DNA of 23,371 bases from an uncultured Veillonella sp. (GCF_938010505.1 NZ_CALLVP010000119.1:1-23371); one strand, 5' to 3'. Shown: positions 7,130-15,203, numbered from the stretch's first letter. Numbers and translations: made by a program. Notes: a model not told the origin generated them from the sequence alone.

Positions 7130-8238
7130 ACGGATTTATGAGACGGTTCTCCGCATTGGTATATAAGGAAACTTTGCAAGTATTGCGAGACCTAAGCACT
7201 ATTTTATTAGGGGTAGTATTACCCATTCTCCTTATTATTCTTATAGGTTCGGGTATAACTTTGGATGTTAAGCATGTACCGATAGCGGTAGTGATGGAAC
7301 GTCAAGATGCAATAGCACAAAGTATATATGATTCCTTAAATGGATCAGATTATTTTCAACCTATAGCGGTCCGTGATAGAAAAACGGCGGAACTATTGAT
7401 GGAAAAGCGAAAGGTAGATGCCATACTTGTTATTCCACAAGATTTTTCGTCTCAACTTATACATGGTCAAGGGAAATTGCAAGGAATCTATTATGGCGTT
7501 GATACGTCAATAGCGATGAGTGTACAAAGTTATGTTACTGCTGCTATCAATCTGTGGGCTGCTAGGAATCTGCCATTCACCATGCATGGTGGGTACATAA
7601 CAATGAATTATCGCATGTGGTTTAATGAGGCAAATACGAGCACTTGGTTTTTAATCCCAGGACTTATCATGATTATCATGACAATTGTATCCGTTTTTCT
7701 CACGGCTGTTGTTATGGCCAGAGAATGGGAGCGAGGTACATTTGAGGCTTTGTTCGTCACTCCTGTTAAACCCATTGAAATTATCTTGGCTAAGGTAGTG
7801 CCTTATTATGTATTGGCCATGTTGGGGTTATTGTTTTGCCTCGGTGTATCATATTTCTTTTATGAAGTGCCTATGCGCGGATCTTTGTGGATTATTTGCA
7901 TGGTATCAACGTTGTATTTGATTGTTTCTTTAAATATGGGGCTACTCATATCCGCTTTTACAAAGAAACAATTCTTAGCATGCCAAGTGGCATCCCTTAC
8001 TAGTTTTTTGCCTGCCTTAATATTGACGGGATTTTTATTCGATTCACATTCACAGCCTTTGGTGATTCAATATATTTCACGTCTATTACCGCCAACATAT
8101 TTTTTGGAATTGTTGAAGTCGTTGTTCTTGGGTGGGAATAATTGGAATTTAATTATTAAAAATAGTGCAGTATTACTCGGATTTGCTGTTTGTTTTACGA
8201 TGTTGACGATTTATATTACGCGGAAGAAGGTGGAATAA
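7126..8238 (+). CDS. ABC-2 type permease subunit 1 of the exporter
   Basis: A 370-residue inner-membrane permease of the ABC-2 class (YbhS/YbhR-like, PF12698 type). One membrane helix near the N-terminus (LLGVVLPILLIILIGSGI) is followed by an extracytoplasmic domain of about 140 residues. A cluster of five or so membrane helices comes next, with the family motif AREWERGTFEALFVTPVKPIEIILAKVVPYY near its cytoplasmic loop. It starts inside the ATPase stop (ATGA) with gggggacgt upstream, and its stop TAA overlaps the ATG of the second permease by one base. The two permeases are paralogues and presumably form the heterodimeric channel. Confidence 0.92.
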   Translation: MNGFMRRFSALVYKETLQVLRDLSTILLGVVLPILLIILIGSGITLDVKHVPIAVVMERQDAIAQSIYDSLNGSDYFQPIAVRDRKTAELLMEKRKVDAILVIPQDFSSQLIHGQGKLQGIYYGVDTSIAMSVQSYVTAAINLWAARNLPFTMHGGYITMNYRMWFNEANTSTWFLIPGLIMIIMTIVSVFLTAVVMAREWERGTFEALFVTPVKPIEIILAKVVPYYVLAMLGLLFCLGVSYFFYEVPMRGSLWIICMVSTLYLIVSLNMGLLISAFTKKQFLACQVASLTSFLPALILTGFLFDSHSQPLVIQYISRLLPPTYFLELLKSLFLGGNNWNLIIKNSAVLLGFAVCFTMLTIYITRKKVE

Positions 8239-9353
8239 TGAATTGGCGTCTGTATTGGAATCAAATTGTCTCCATCATATGGAAAGAACTATTAGCCACC
8301 TTTAAAGATCCGAAAACACGTATAATCTTGCTTTTACCTGTAATTATACAAGGATTTCTCTTCGGCTATGCCGCAACATACAATCTCAATAAGGTTCCAT
8401 ATGTATTGGTTGATGAAAGTCATACACAGACGGCGGCTGCATTAGAATCGACTATCAACTCATCTGGTATTTTTGATTTGTATAAATCTGTGGACTCTCC
8501 GGCTGCAATAGCGCCTCTTATTGACTCTAATAAAGTTATTATGGCGGTTATCATTCCTCAGGATTTTGAAGAAAAATTGAAGCATCGACAACCTACATCT
8601 ATTACGGTTATTGCAAATGGGACGAATACAATGACTTCAGGTCTTACTGCAGCCTATATGGGGCAAATTATTTCACAATTCAATGAGACTTGGTTAGGGG
8701 CTGAGCATAAGGGGGTCATCCTTGAGTCTCGTACCTGGTATAATGAAAATCAACAGTCTTCTTGGACTTTTTTGACCGGTCTTGTTATTCTAATCAGCAT
8801 GACACAAGTTATTATGTTGGGAGGATTATCTGTGGCGCGAGAGCGTGAGCAGGGGACCTTTGATCAATTATTGGTGACACCGGTATCATCAATACAGATT
8901 TTGGTGGCTAAGTCTATACCTCCTATGATAATAGGCATGTTTCAAAGTACGGTATTGTTATTATTGACTATGTTCTGGTTTCAAGTGCCGTTTCGTGGAA
9001 ATATAGTTCTCGTATATGCGGTGTTATTTACATTTATATGTAGTAGTATCGGTATAGGATTATCTATTTCGGCTATTGCAAGAAATATGCAGCAAGTTCT
9101 TGTATATGTTTTAGTCTTTCTTTTTCCTCTAGCGTTATTATCGGGTCTCATCACGCCTGTTCACAACATGCCGAAACTATTGCAATATCTTACGTATGCA
9201 AATCCGATGAGGTTTTCTGTTGATGCGATGCGAAGGGTTTATTTGGAAGGGGCAGGATTGACGGATATCTGGTTTAACTTTATTCCTATGATTATCTTGA
9301 CTATTGTTACTATGTCAATGGCGGGGTGGTTGTTTAGAAATCGTGTGGGATAA
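8238..9353 (+). CDS. ABC-2 type permease subunit 2 of the exporter
   Basis: A 371-residue paralogue of the preceding permease with the same plan: an N-terminal helix (IILLLPVIIQGFLFGYAA), a periplasmic domain, then a C-terminal helix bundle that includes AREREQGTFDQLLVTPVSSIQILVAKSIPP. I place the start at the ATG at 8238 (taATG junction, with gaaggtgg 5 bases upstream), not at the in-frame ATG at 8190, which lies inside the upstream gene. It is the last gene of the exporter operon. No strong intrinsic terminator follows; the T run right after the stop has no preceding hairpin, and an inverted repeat at 9395-9451 may serve instead. Confidence 0.92.
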   Translation: MNWRLYWNQIVSIIWKELLATFKDPKTRIILLLPVIIQGFLFGYAATYNLNKVPYVLVDESHTQTAAALESTINSSGIFDLYKSVDSPAAIAPLIDSNKVIMAVIIPQDFEEKLKHRQPTSITVIANGTNTMTSGLTAAYMGQIISQFNETWLGAEHKGVILESRTWYNENQQSSWTFLTGLVILISMTQVIMLGGLSVAREREQGTFDQLLVTPVSSIQILVAKSIPPMIIGMFQSTVLLLLTMFWFQVPFRGNIVLVYAVLFTFICSSIGIGLSISAIARNMQQVLVYVLVFLFPLALLSGLITPVHNMPKLLQYLTYANPMRFSVDAMRRVYLEGAGLTDIWFNFIPMIILTIVTMSMAGWLFRNRVG

Positions 9354-9394
9354 GTTTTTTTTCTAGCTAGTTGAATTATTAATTTCTGTTATAA

Positions 9395-9451
9395 CAATAC
9401 GGCAGAAGTACATAGCTTTTTTTTATTAATAAATATGCTTTTGCCGTATTG
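9395..9451. repeat. 14-bp inverted repeat after the exporter operon
   Basis: 9395-9408 (caatacggcagaag) pairs with 9438-9451 (cttttgccgtattg) with a single mismatch; the 29-base loop contains a T8 run. The 3' arm overlaps the -35 box of the riboswitch promoter by three bases. It may act as an unconventional terminator, an operator or a processing stem; I cannot tell which. Confidence 0.6.
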
Positions 9452-9477
9452 ACGAAATGGATTAGGACTGTTAGAAT
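9449..9477 (+). promoter_or_regulatory. Promoter of the cobalamin riboswitch RNA
   Basis: TTGACG at 9449-9454, a 17-base spacer and TAGAAT at 9472-9477 form a near-consensus promoter. It places the RNA start near 9484, just before the aptamer. The riboswitch is therefore expressed independently of the exporter operon. Confidence 0.75.
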
Positions 9478-9489
9478 AAAAGCATAGAA

Positions 9490-9660
9490 AACATCATATT
9501 TGGGAATAGGTGCTGAAAAGCATAATAGAGAAGCTGGTTGAATGCCAGCACGGTCCCGCCACTGTATGGTCGAGCGAGTCTAAATTAAGTCACTGGGAAA
9601 CTGGGAAGGCTAGATGAGCGATGAAGCCGAGTCAGGAGAACTGCCTATTCAACATTCACC
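9490..9660 (+). promoter_or_regulatory. Cobalamin (B12) riboswitch aptamer
   Basis: The conserved blocks of the cobalamin riboswitch class (Rfam RF00174) appear in order: gggaataggtgc near 9502-9514, the helix aagctggttgaatgccagc at about 9531-9549, the B12 box region cccgccactgta at about 9555-9565, the segment cactgggaaactgggaaggc (9591-9610), and agtcaggagaactgcct near 9630-9647. The aptamer looks intact, with no obvious lesion. It should bind adenosyl- or another cobalamin and switch the terminator at 9699-9730. Normally such a switch sits before a B12 synthesis or transport gene, or a B12-independent isozyme gene; here no gene follows on the strand before tRNA-Leu (see findings). Confidence 0.93.
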
Positions 9661-9698
9661 ATTTGACCTACGAGAGATAGGGAGGAGAAGTTAATAGC

Positions 9699-9730
9699 TC
9701 CTTTTTACGTACCCGTAAAAAGGATTTTTT
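9699..9730 (+). terminator. Expression-platform terminator of the riboswitch
   Basis: A perfect 11-bp stem (9699-9709 with 9714-9724) with loop tacc is followed by T6. The upstream ggaggag at 9681-9687 can pair with the ctcc of the 5' arm, so an antiterminator is possible. This is a standard transcription-attenuation platform. Confidence 0.88.
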
Positions 9731-9792
9731 AGTTCTATAGGATCTAAATTGTATTATATTTGATTTAGATTTTAGTTCTATACGACCTAAAT
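9728..9792. repeat. Two imperfect direct repeats after the riboswitch terminator
   Basis: A 22-base unit at 9728-9749 recurs at 9771-9792 with two mismatches; the start-to-start spacing is 43 bases. The intervening bases let atctaaat (9742-9749) pair with atttagat (9763-9770). Confidence 0.75.
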
Positions 9793-9906
9793 GTCGTGCT
9801 ATGGTCATGGTGGATTACCTTCTTGGTATTACCAGCATGACATATGTTATGACTGTTAATATATTTTATGGTAAATGTAGGGCATGCATTTATTCATCAT
9901 CATCCT
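9731..9906 (+). other. Structured non-coding tail between riboswitch and second terminator
   Basis: I find no credible gene. The stretch contains the direct repeats, a 5-bp hairpin (9782-9786 with 9793-9797) and an imperfect hairpin of about 16 bp with loop ttctt (9804-9841, ends gtcatg/catgac). The longest frame starts are tiny: 22 codons from 9791 and 21 codons from 9868, neither with a ribosome binding site. It may be the 3' part of a riboswitch-controlled RNA or the remains of a lost gene. Confidence 0.5.
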
Positions 9907-9962
9907 AAAAAAGAGGCTGACCCAGGGTTCTAGTAGTTCGGATTCTGGGTCAGTCTCTTTTT
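9907..9962 (+). terminator. Strong terminator closing the riboswitch region
   Basis: An 18-bp stem with one wobble (9907-9924 with 9945-9962), T-rich on its 3' side and A-rich on its 5' side, so it can work in both directions. It would end any transcript that reads through the riboswitch terminator. Confidence 0.85.
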
Positions 9963-9987
9963 CATTATACAAATCATAAAAAAATGA

Positions 9988-10016
9988 TTGACGATGAATT
10001 CCATACATGATATTAT
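9988..10016 (+). promoter_or_regulatory. Promoter of tRNA-Leu
   Basis: TTGACG at 9988-9993, a 17-base spacer and TATTAT at 10011-10016 lie 15 bases before the tRNA-Leu gene. Confidence 0.75.
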
Positions 10017-10031
10017 TATTTCAGTTGAGAC

Positions 10032-10116
10032 GCGGGAGTGGCGGAATTGGCAGACGCACCAGACTTAGGATCTGGCGCCTTACGGCGTGGGGGTTCAAGT
10101 CCCTTCTCCCGCACCA
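10032..10116 (+). tRNA. tRNA-Leu (anticodon TAG)
   Basis: An 85-nt class II tRNA with acceptor gcgggag/ctcccgc, anticodon stem ccaga/tctgg with loop cttagga (TAG), a long variable arm (cgccttacggcg), T-loop ttcaagt and an encoded 3' CCA. It is a single-gene transcription unit with its own promoter and terminator. Confidence 0.96.
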
Positions 10117-10123
10117 ACTTTAT

Positions 10124-10149
10124 TACACCTTTAGAGGTGTATTTTTTTT
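10124..10149 (+). terminator. Terminator of tRNA-Leu
   Basis: A perfect 7-bp stem (tacacct at 10124-10130 with aggtgta at 10135-10141) is followed by T8. Confidence 0.92.
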
Positions 10150-10238
10150 GCCTAAATTAGGTTTAATATGAATATTCATATCGATAAACACATACAATCT
10201 GATAGCAAGATAGGTACATAATTAACCACTATGTTATA

Positions 10239-10247
10239 TGTTATAAT
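10239..10247 (+). promoter_or_regulatory. Probable extended -10 promoter of mfd
   Basis: TGtTATAAT at 10239-10247 is a perfect extended -10. The -35 position (10219-10224, taatta) is poor. It lies about 55 bases before the mfd start. Confidence 0.5.
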
Positions 10248-10302
10248 AAATGAGTTAGAACTATTTAATTAATACAATCATAGTAATACTATATGGTGCA
10301 GT

Positions 10303-13300
10303 ATGGATAATACATTAACAAAACTGCTTTCACAGAACCCATCCTTTGTGGATGGGCTAAACGCATTTCAGCGAAAGGGGAAGTCAGTTATATATGGTCT
10401 TAGCGGATCTCAAAAGAGTTTCCTCTTAAGCCAATCCTTTTCTGCAGGTCTTACAAAACCTGTAGTCATCGTAGTCCATGATAAGGACCATAAAGAAATG
10501 TGGGAAAGAGATTTAGCTTTTTTCTGGCCTAATGTGCCAGTTTTATCATTTCCTATAACAGATCATGTAGACTTTACGACTGTGGCTCGTAGTCTTGAAG
10601 ACCAAGGTGCGCAGATGCGAGCATTAGCACTGTTAGCGTGGCAAGAGCCGGCAGTAGTCATTGCCAATGCTGAAGAGGTTACACAATATGTCGTATCTCC
10701 TCACTGTTTAAAGGGGCAATCGTTGCATTTTGCTTTGAATGATGCAATTGAACGTGATGTAGCCCTTGAACAATTAGTAACAATTGGATATGAACGCGTA
10801 GACCAGGTGGAACAACGTGGTCATTTTGCCGTGCGTGGAGATATTTTGGATATTTATCCTGTAAATAGTGATCATCCGATTCGTATTGAATTCTTTGGCG
10901 ATGAGATTGATACATTGCGTTTCTTCTCCATTGAGAATCAACGTTCCATTGAGCAAATTGAATCCTACACGGTGACGCCTTTCTTTCTTGGTAAAAGTGA
11001 TGCGGACAGTACTTTATTATCTTATGTGAAAGAGGGCACTCTGATTTATGATGAGCCTGGGCGTATTCAAGAGGCGTTAAAGAAATTCTTAAAAGAAGAT
11101 CCTACACATCGTAAAAATCATTGTGATTGGAATGAACTACAACGCACTGTAGATTCTATGAATCAAGTGGCTTTCACATTTATGCAACAACGCTCTATTG
11201 GTCTCACTGGATTTAACCCTATTGGTATTCAAGGGAAGACGATGACGAGTTTTGAGCGTCAAATTCCACTATTAACAGATGAAATTAAACAATGGCATCG
11301 TTTACATCATCAAGTGGTGCTAGTACTAAATAACCAGCAACGACGAGAAGGTATTGAGCGTGCACTTGAAGGGGAGCATATTGCATTTACTCATAGTGAC
11401 ACATGGATTGCTAAGCCTAATACCGTTGTTATTTTAAATGGGTTATTAACAGATGGCTTTGAATTGCCTAATAGCCATCTTGTGGTTGTCGTAGAAGGCA
11501 ATATTTACGGACAGCAAAAGCGCAAGCTTCGGAATAAGCCTAAAAAGGGCCAAGAAATCAATTATTTTACCGATTTAACGCCTGGTGACTATGTGGTGCA
11601 TAGTATGCACGGTATTGGCAAGTATATTGGTCTCAAAACAATTGAAACGGAAGGCTTTCACCGTGATTATATTGAAATTGCTTACGCAGGAACGGATAAA
11701 TTATTCTTACCAGCCAATAATTTAGATCAACTACAAAAATATATTGGCAATGAAGGTGATGTGCCACAGATTCATAAGATGGGTGGTCGTGACTGGAGTA
11801 AGGTTGTTACAAAGGCAAAAAAATCCATTGATGATTTGGCAGATAAGCTCGTTGAGATATATGCACAACGAGAAATCACAGAAGGCTTTGCATTCTTACC
11901 AGATCAACCATGGCAGCAAGAGTTTGAAGATGCATTCCCATACGAGGAAACGGAAGACCAATTACAAGCTACGGCAGAAATTAAAGAGTCTATGGAGCGA
12001 CCTGTTCCAATGGACCGGTTGCTAGCCGGTGATGTAGGCTTTGGTAAAACGGAAGTGGCTATGCGTGCCATTTTCAAGGCCGTTATGAGCGGTAAACAAG
12101 TGGCAGTACTTGTGCCGACCACGGTATTAGCACAGCAACATTTCCAAACCTTTTTAAATCGATTTGCTCCATTTGGGGTTAAAGTAGATGTACTCAATCG
12201 ATTCCGCACTACATCAGAGAAAAAGCAAGTTCTTAAAGGTGTAGAGGATGGTTCCATAGATGTCCTTATTGGGACTCATTCATTGCTCAACAAAAAGGTT
12301 GTATTTAAGGACTTAGGCTTGCTTGTAGTAGATGAGGAGCAACGCTTTGGGGTAGCACAGAAAGAAAAGTGGAAAGAGTGGGCTAGTAATATCGATGTAC
12401 TCACCTTGAGTGCTACACCGATTCCGCGGACCTTACATATGTCCCTTGTTGGGGTTCGAGAGATGTCTGTTATCAATACTCCGCCAGAGGAGCGCTTGCC
12501 AGTTCAAACCTATGTGGTGGAATATGATATGAACCTCATTGCCGATGCTATCAAGCGAGAATTGGCGCGGGGCGGACAGGTTTACTTTGTATATAACCGT
12601 GTTGCATCTATTAACCATATGGGAGAGCTATTAGCGGCTGCCTTGCCTGATTTACGCTATGCTATCGCTCATGGACAGATGACGGGCCGTCAAATTGAGG
12701 AGATTATGACCGATTTCTATGAAGGCCATTATGATGTACTCTTGTCCACGAGTATCATTGAAACCGGATTAGATATTCCTAATGCAAATACTATCATCAT
12801 TTATGATGCGGACCGCTTGGGTTTATCTCAACTATACCAAATGCGCGGTCGCGTTGGGCGCTCTCGTAGACGTGCCTATGCATACTTTATGTATCGACCA
12901 GATAAAATGCTCTCAGAGGCTGCAGAAAAGCGTTTAAAAGCTATTGAAGAGTTCACCGAGCTCGGTGCAGGTTTTAAGTTGGCCATGCGAGATCTAGAAA
13001 TTCGCGGTGCCGGTAATCTCTTAGGTTCACAGCAACATGGTAATATCGCATCTGTTGGCTTTGGCATGTACGTGAGCATGTTAGAAGAGGCGATTGCAAA
13101 GGCTCAACATAAAGAGATTGAGCGAGACGTATCCATTGATCCAGCCATCGACTTAGAGGTAGATGCTTTTATTGACGATGCATATATCAAAGACAGTGCT
13201 CGTAAGATTTCTGTATACCAACGATTGTTACATATTAAATCTAAAGAGCAACTCGACGATATGACGGATGAGCTCATTGATCGCTTCGGTACACCAACCG

Positions 13301-13599
13301 ACCCAGTAGACCGTTTGTTGCGCATTGCTCAAATTAAGGAACAAGCACGATTACTGGGCATTAAGAGTATCGTCCGTAGAGATAAGCAGCTCACCATCCA
13401 TTGGCATGACGATTCTAAAATGGCCGATTGGAATATGGGGGCTGTACGAGAAGATTTATGGAAAAAAATGAAGTTTATGGATACCAAACCAGCCACATTA
13501 TATGTGAGCCTTAATGGTATGAAAGGTTCTATTTTGACCATTACGGAAGCGGTGATAAAGGCTCTTAGCCTCAAGTCACCGACTAAGGAGGGCCTATGA
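10303..13599 (+). CDS. mfd: Transcription-repair coupling factor Mfd
   Basis: A 1098-residue DNA translocase that removes RNA polymerase stalled at lesions and recruits UvrA. Domains in order: N-terminal UvrB-homology region with a degenerate P-loop (GLSGSQKSF near residue 33) and the RGDILDIYPV segment near 173; the CarD-like RNA-polymerase interaction domain near 428 (GDYVVHSMHGIGKYIG); RecG-like helicase motifs, with Walker A GDVGFGKTEVA near 579, DEEQ near 676, SATPIPRTL near 703 and motif VI QMRGRVGRS near 842; then the C-terminal TRCF domain. The length fits the family. The start ATG has only a weak ribosome binding site (ggtgc); no better in-frame start is nearby. Its stop overlaps the next gene by ATGA. 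It leads the mfd-flippase-mazG-hup run. Confidence 0.97.
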   Translation: MDNTLTKLLSQNPSFVDGLNAFQRKGKSVIYGLSGSQKSFLLSQSFSAGLTKPVVIVVHDKDHKEMWERDLAFFWPNVPVLSFPITDHVDFTTVARSLEDQGAQMRALALLAWQEPAVVIANAEEVTQYVVSPHCLKGQSLHFALNDAIERDVALEQLVTIGYERVDQVEQRGHFAVRGDILDIYPVNSDHPIRIEFFGDEIDTLRFFSIENQRSIEQIESYTVTPFFLGKSDADSTLLSYVKEGTLIYDEPGRIQEALKKFLKEDPTHRKNHCDWNELQRTVDSMNQVAFTFMQQRSIGLTGFNPIGIQGKTMTSFERQIPLLTDEIKQWHRLHHQVVLVLNNQQRREGIERALEGEHIAFTHSDTWIAKPNTVVILNGLLTDGFELPNSHLVVVVEGNIYGQQKRKLRNKPKKGQEINYFTDLTPGDYVVHSMHGIGKYIGLKTIETEGFHRDYIEIAYAGTDKLFLPANNLDQLQKYIGNEGDVPQIHKMGGRDWSKVVTKAKKSIDDLADKLVEIYAQREITEGFAFLPDQPWQQEFEDAFPYEETEDQLQATAEIKESMERPVPMDRLLAGDVGFGKTEVAMRAIFKAVMSGKQVAVLVPTTVLAQQHFQTFLNRFAPFGVKVDVLNRFRTTSEKKQVLKGVEDGSIDVLIGTHSLLNKKVVFKDLGLLVVDEEQRFGVAQKEKWKEWASNIDVLTLSATPIPRTLHMSLVGVREMSVINTPPEERLPVQTYVVEYDMNLIADAIKRELARGGQVYFVYNRVASINHMGELLAAALPDLRYAIAHGQMTGRQIEEIMTDFYEGHYDVLLSTSIIETGLDIPNANTIIIYDADRLGLSQLYQMRGRVGRSRRRAYAYFMYRPDKMLSEAAEKRLKAIEEFTELGAGFKLAMRDLEIRGAGNLLGSQQHGNIASVGFGMYVSMLEEAIAKAQHKEIERDVSIDPAIDLEVDAFIDDAYIKDSARKISVYQRLLHIKSKEQLDDMTDELIDRFGTPTDPVDRLLRIAQIKEQARLLGIKSIVRRDKQLTIHWHDDSKMADWNMGAVREDLWKKMKFMDTKPATLYVSLNGMKGSILTITEAVIKALSLKSPTKEGL

Positions 13600-15203
13600 A
13601 TCGATTTTTAAAGGGTGCCATGATTTTAACCTTAGCCGGTATTATCGTGAAGGTCATCGGTGCGTTTAGTAAAGTTCTTATCGCACGGATTTTAGGTGGT
13701 GAAGGGATTGGCCTATATATGATGGCCTATCCAATCTATCAAATTATCGTTAGTATTTCTGCTGCAGGTATTCCTGTAGCTATATCTATCATGATTGCGG
13801 AAAAGCTCGCTAATGATGATATGCGAGGCGTACAACAAGTATTTTCTGTATCATTAAGGGTACTCGCTATTTTAGGTCTTGTGTTCAGTTTGGCCTTATA
13901 TGGTAGTGCACAATGGCTCGTAGATAATCAAATCATCACCGATCCACGTGCTTTAATTGCCATTCAGCTATTATCTCCAGCCATTTTTGTAGTGACTATC
14001 CTCAGCTGTTTTAGAGGGTATTTCCAAGGTTTCCAATATATGGTACCTACTGGTACGAGTCAAGTGTTTGAACAAATCTTCCGCGTGTCTTCTATGGTAG
14101 GTTTGGCATACTACTTCATTGATCGTGGACTCCATTTGGCGGCAGGTGGTGCAACCTTTGCTACATTTCCCGGCGTATTGGCGGGCTTACTCGTATTAAT
14201 TTACTTTTACTATCGACAACGGAATATCCGTGAGCAGATGCTTTCACAACAGAATCCTAATGTAATTAGTGAAAGTAACAGTACCGTGATTAAACGCTTG
14301 TTTAGCCTAGCTATACCTGTTTCTATGGCGAATATTATGCTTCCTATGGTATCGCTAATAGATACATTTATCGTGCCAAAACGATTGATGGATATTGGAT
14401 ACTATCTCAATGAAGCAACGACGCAATTTGGCTATCTCACGGGGATGGCAACATCTTTGATTGGGTTACCGATTATTTTAACTACCTCCTTAGCGGCTAG
14501 TCTTGTACCTGCCGTATCTGAGGCACATACTCAAGGCAATGTACATCGTATCGTGCAACGGGCGGAGACGGCTATTAAAATTGCCAATATGTTCACTATT
14601 CCAGCTTGTATCGGACTTTGTGTGTTAGCTACACCAATATCACAGTTGATATATGCAACACCTCATGCCGGACCAGTTATCGCTGTTATTAGTTTGAGTA
14701 TTGTTTTCCTCGGATGGCAGCAGATTACTGCAGGGGTTTTACAAGGTTTAGGCAGAACCGTGATTCCTATGGTGTCGATTTTTATTGGCTTATTAGCAAA
14801 GACTTTTTTAGATTATAAATTGACGGGTACTGTTGAGCTAGGTATTAATGGTGCGGCTTGGGCGACGAATTTTAACTTTGCCATTGCAGCGTTTATCAAC
14901 TATATATTTGTAAAAAAATATGTAGGTTCGGTACTCAATAAATTAGAATTATTAAAAATAGTAGTATCCGCCATGGCTATGGGCGGCGCTACACAAGTTA
15001 TTTATGCGAGCACTGTTGAATTATTAGGCAATGGTGGTGCGGTGGCTGCAGCAATTGTAGTGGCTATTTTGGTATATTGTTTATCGTTATGGCTTACTAA
15101 AGCTGTAGTAAAAGACGATATGTACCATTTCCCGATTATTGGCAAGCGCTTACAAGCTCGACGCAATAGGGAGGAGGCAAAGCTATATGAAGAACAATAC
15201 TGA
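13596..15203 (+). CDS. SpoVB/YtgP-type polysaccharide or lipid flippase (MurJ-like, MOP superfamily)
   Basis: A 535-residue integral membrane protein with about 14 hydrophobic segments from the N-terminus (FLKGAMILTLAGIIVKVIGAFSKVLIARILGGEGIGLY) to the tail. That opening and the later GATFATFPGVLAGLLVL and QGLGRTVIPMVSIFIGLLAK segments match the SpoVB/YtgP branch, which flips undecaprenyl-linked cell-wall precursors. Whether its substrate here is lipid II or another lipid-linked sugar cannot be told from sequence. It starts with aaggaggg upstream and overlaps mfd by 4 bases, so it is translationally coupled; its own 3' end overlaps mazG by 17 bases. The mfd-spoVB-like-mazG order is well known in Bacillus and relatives. 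Confidence 0.88.
   Translation: MNRFLKGAMILTLAGIIVKVIGAFSKVLIARILGGEGIGLYMMAYPIYQIIVSISAAGIPVAISIMIAEKLANDDMRGVQQVFSVSLRVLAILGLVFSLALYGSAQWLVDNQIITDPRALIAIQLLSPAIFVVTILSCFRGYFQGFQYMVPTGTSQVFEQIFRVSSMVGLAYYFIDRGLHLAAGGATFATFPGVLAGLLVLIYFYYRQRNIREQMLSQQNPNVISESNSTVIKRLFSLAIPVSMANIMLPMVSLIDTFIVPKRLMDIGYYLNEATTQFGYLTGMATSLIGLPIILTTSLAASLVPAVSEAHTQGNVHRIVQRAETAIKIANMFTIPACIGLCVLATPISQLIYATPHAGPVIAVISLSIVFLGWQQITAGVLQGLGRTVIPMVSIFIGLLAKTFLDYKLTGTVELGINGAAWATNFNFAIAAFINYIFVKKYVGSVLNKLELLKIVVSAMAMGGATQVIYASTVELLGNGGAVAAAIVVAILVYCLSLWLTKAVVKDDMYHFPIIGKRLQARRNREEAKLYEEQY

Noticed and set aside
8190..8237. Earlier in-frame ATG for the second permease
   Set aside because: It lies inside the first permease gene without a ribosome binding site; the taATG junction at 8238 is the usual coupled start.
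9672..9811. Minus-strand frame of about 45 codons across the riboswitch terminator
   Set aside because: Its basic sequence comes from the terminator stem and repeats, and there is no ribosome binding site.
9791..9859. 22-codon plus-strand frame behind the riboswitch
   Set aside because: No ribosome binding site precedes it and it coincides with the imperfect hairpin; it is no more than a chance frame.
12276..12618. Antisense frames within mfd and other large genes
   Set aside because: They are shadows of the coding strand without ribosome binding sites or recognisable domains.
15139..15186. Earlier ATG for mazG
   Set aside because: It lies deep inside the flippase gene with no ribosome binding site; the ATG at 15187 follows ggaggagg.
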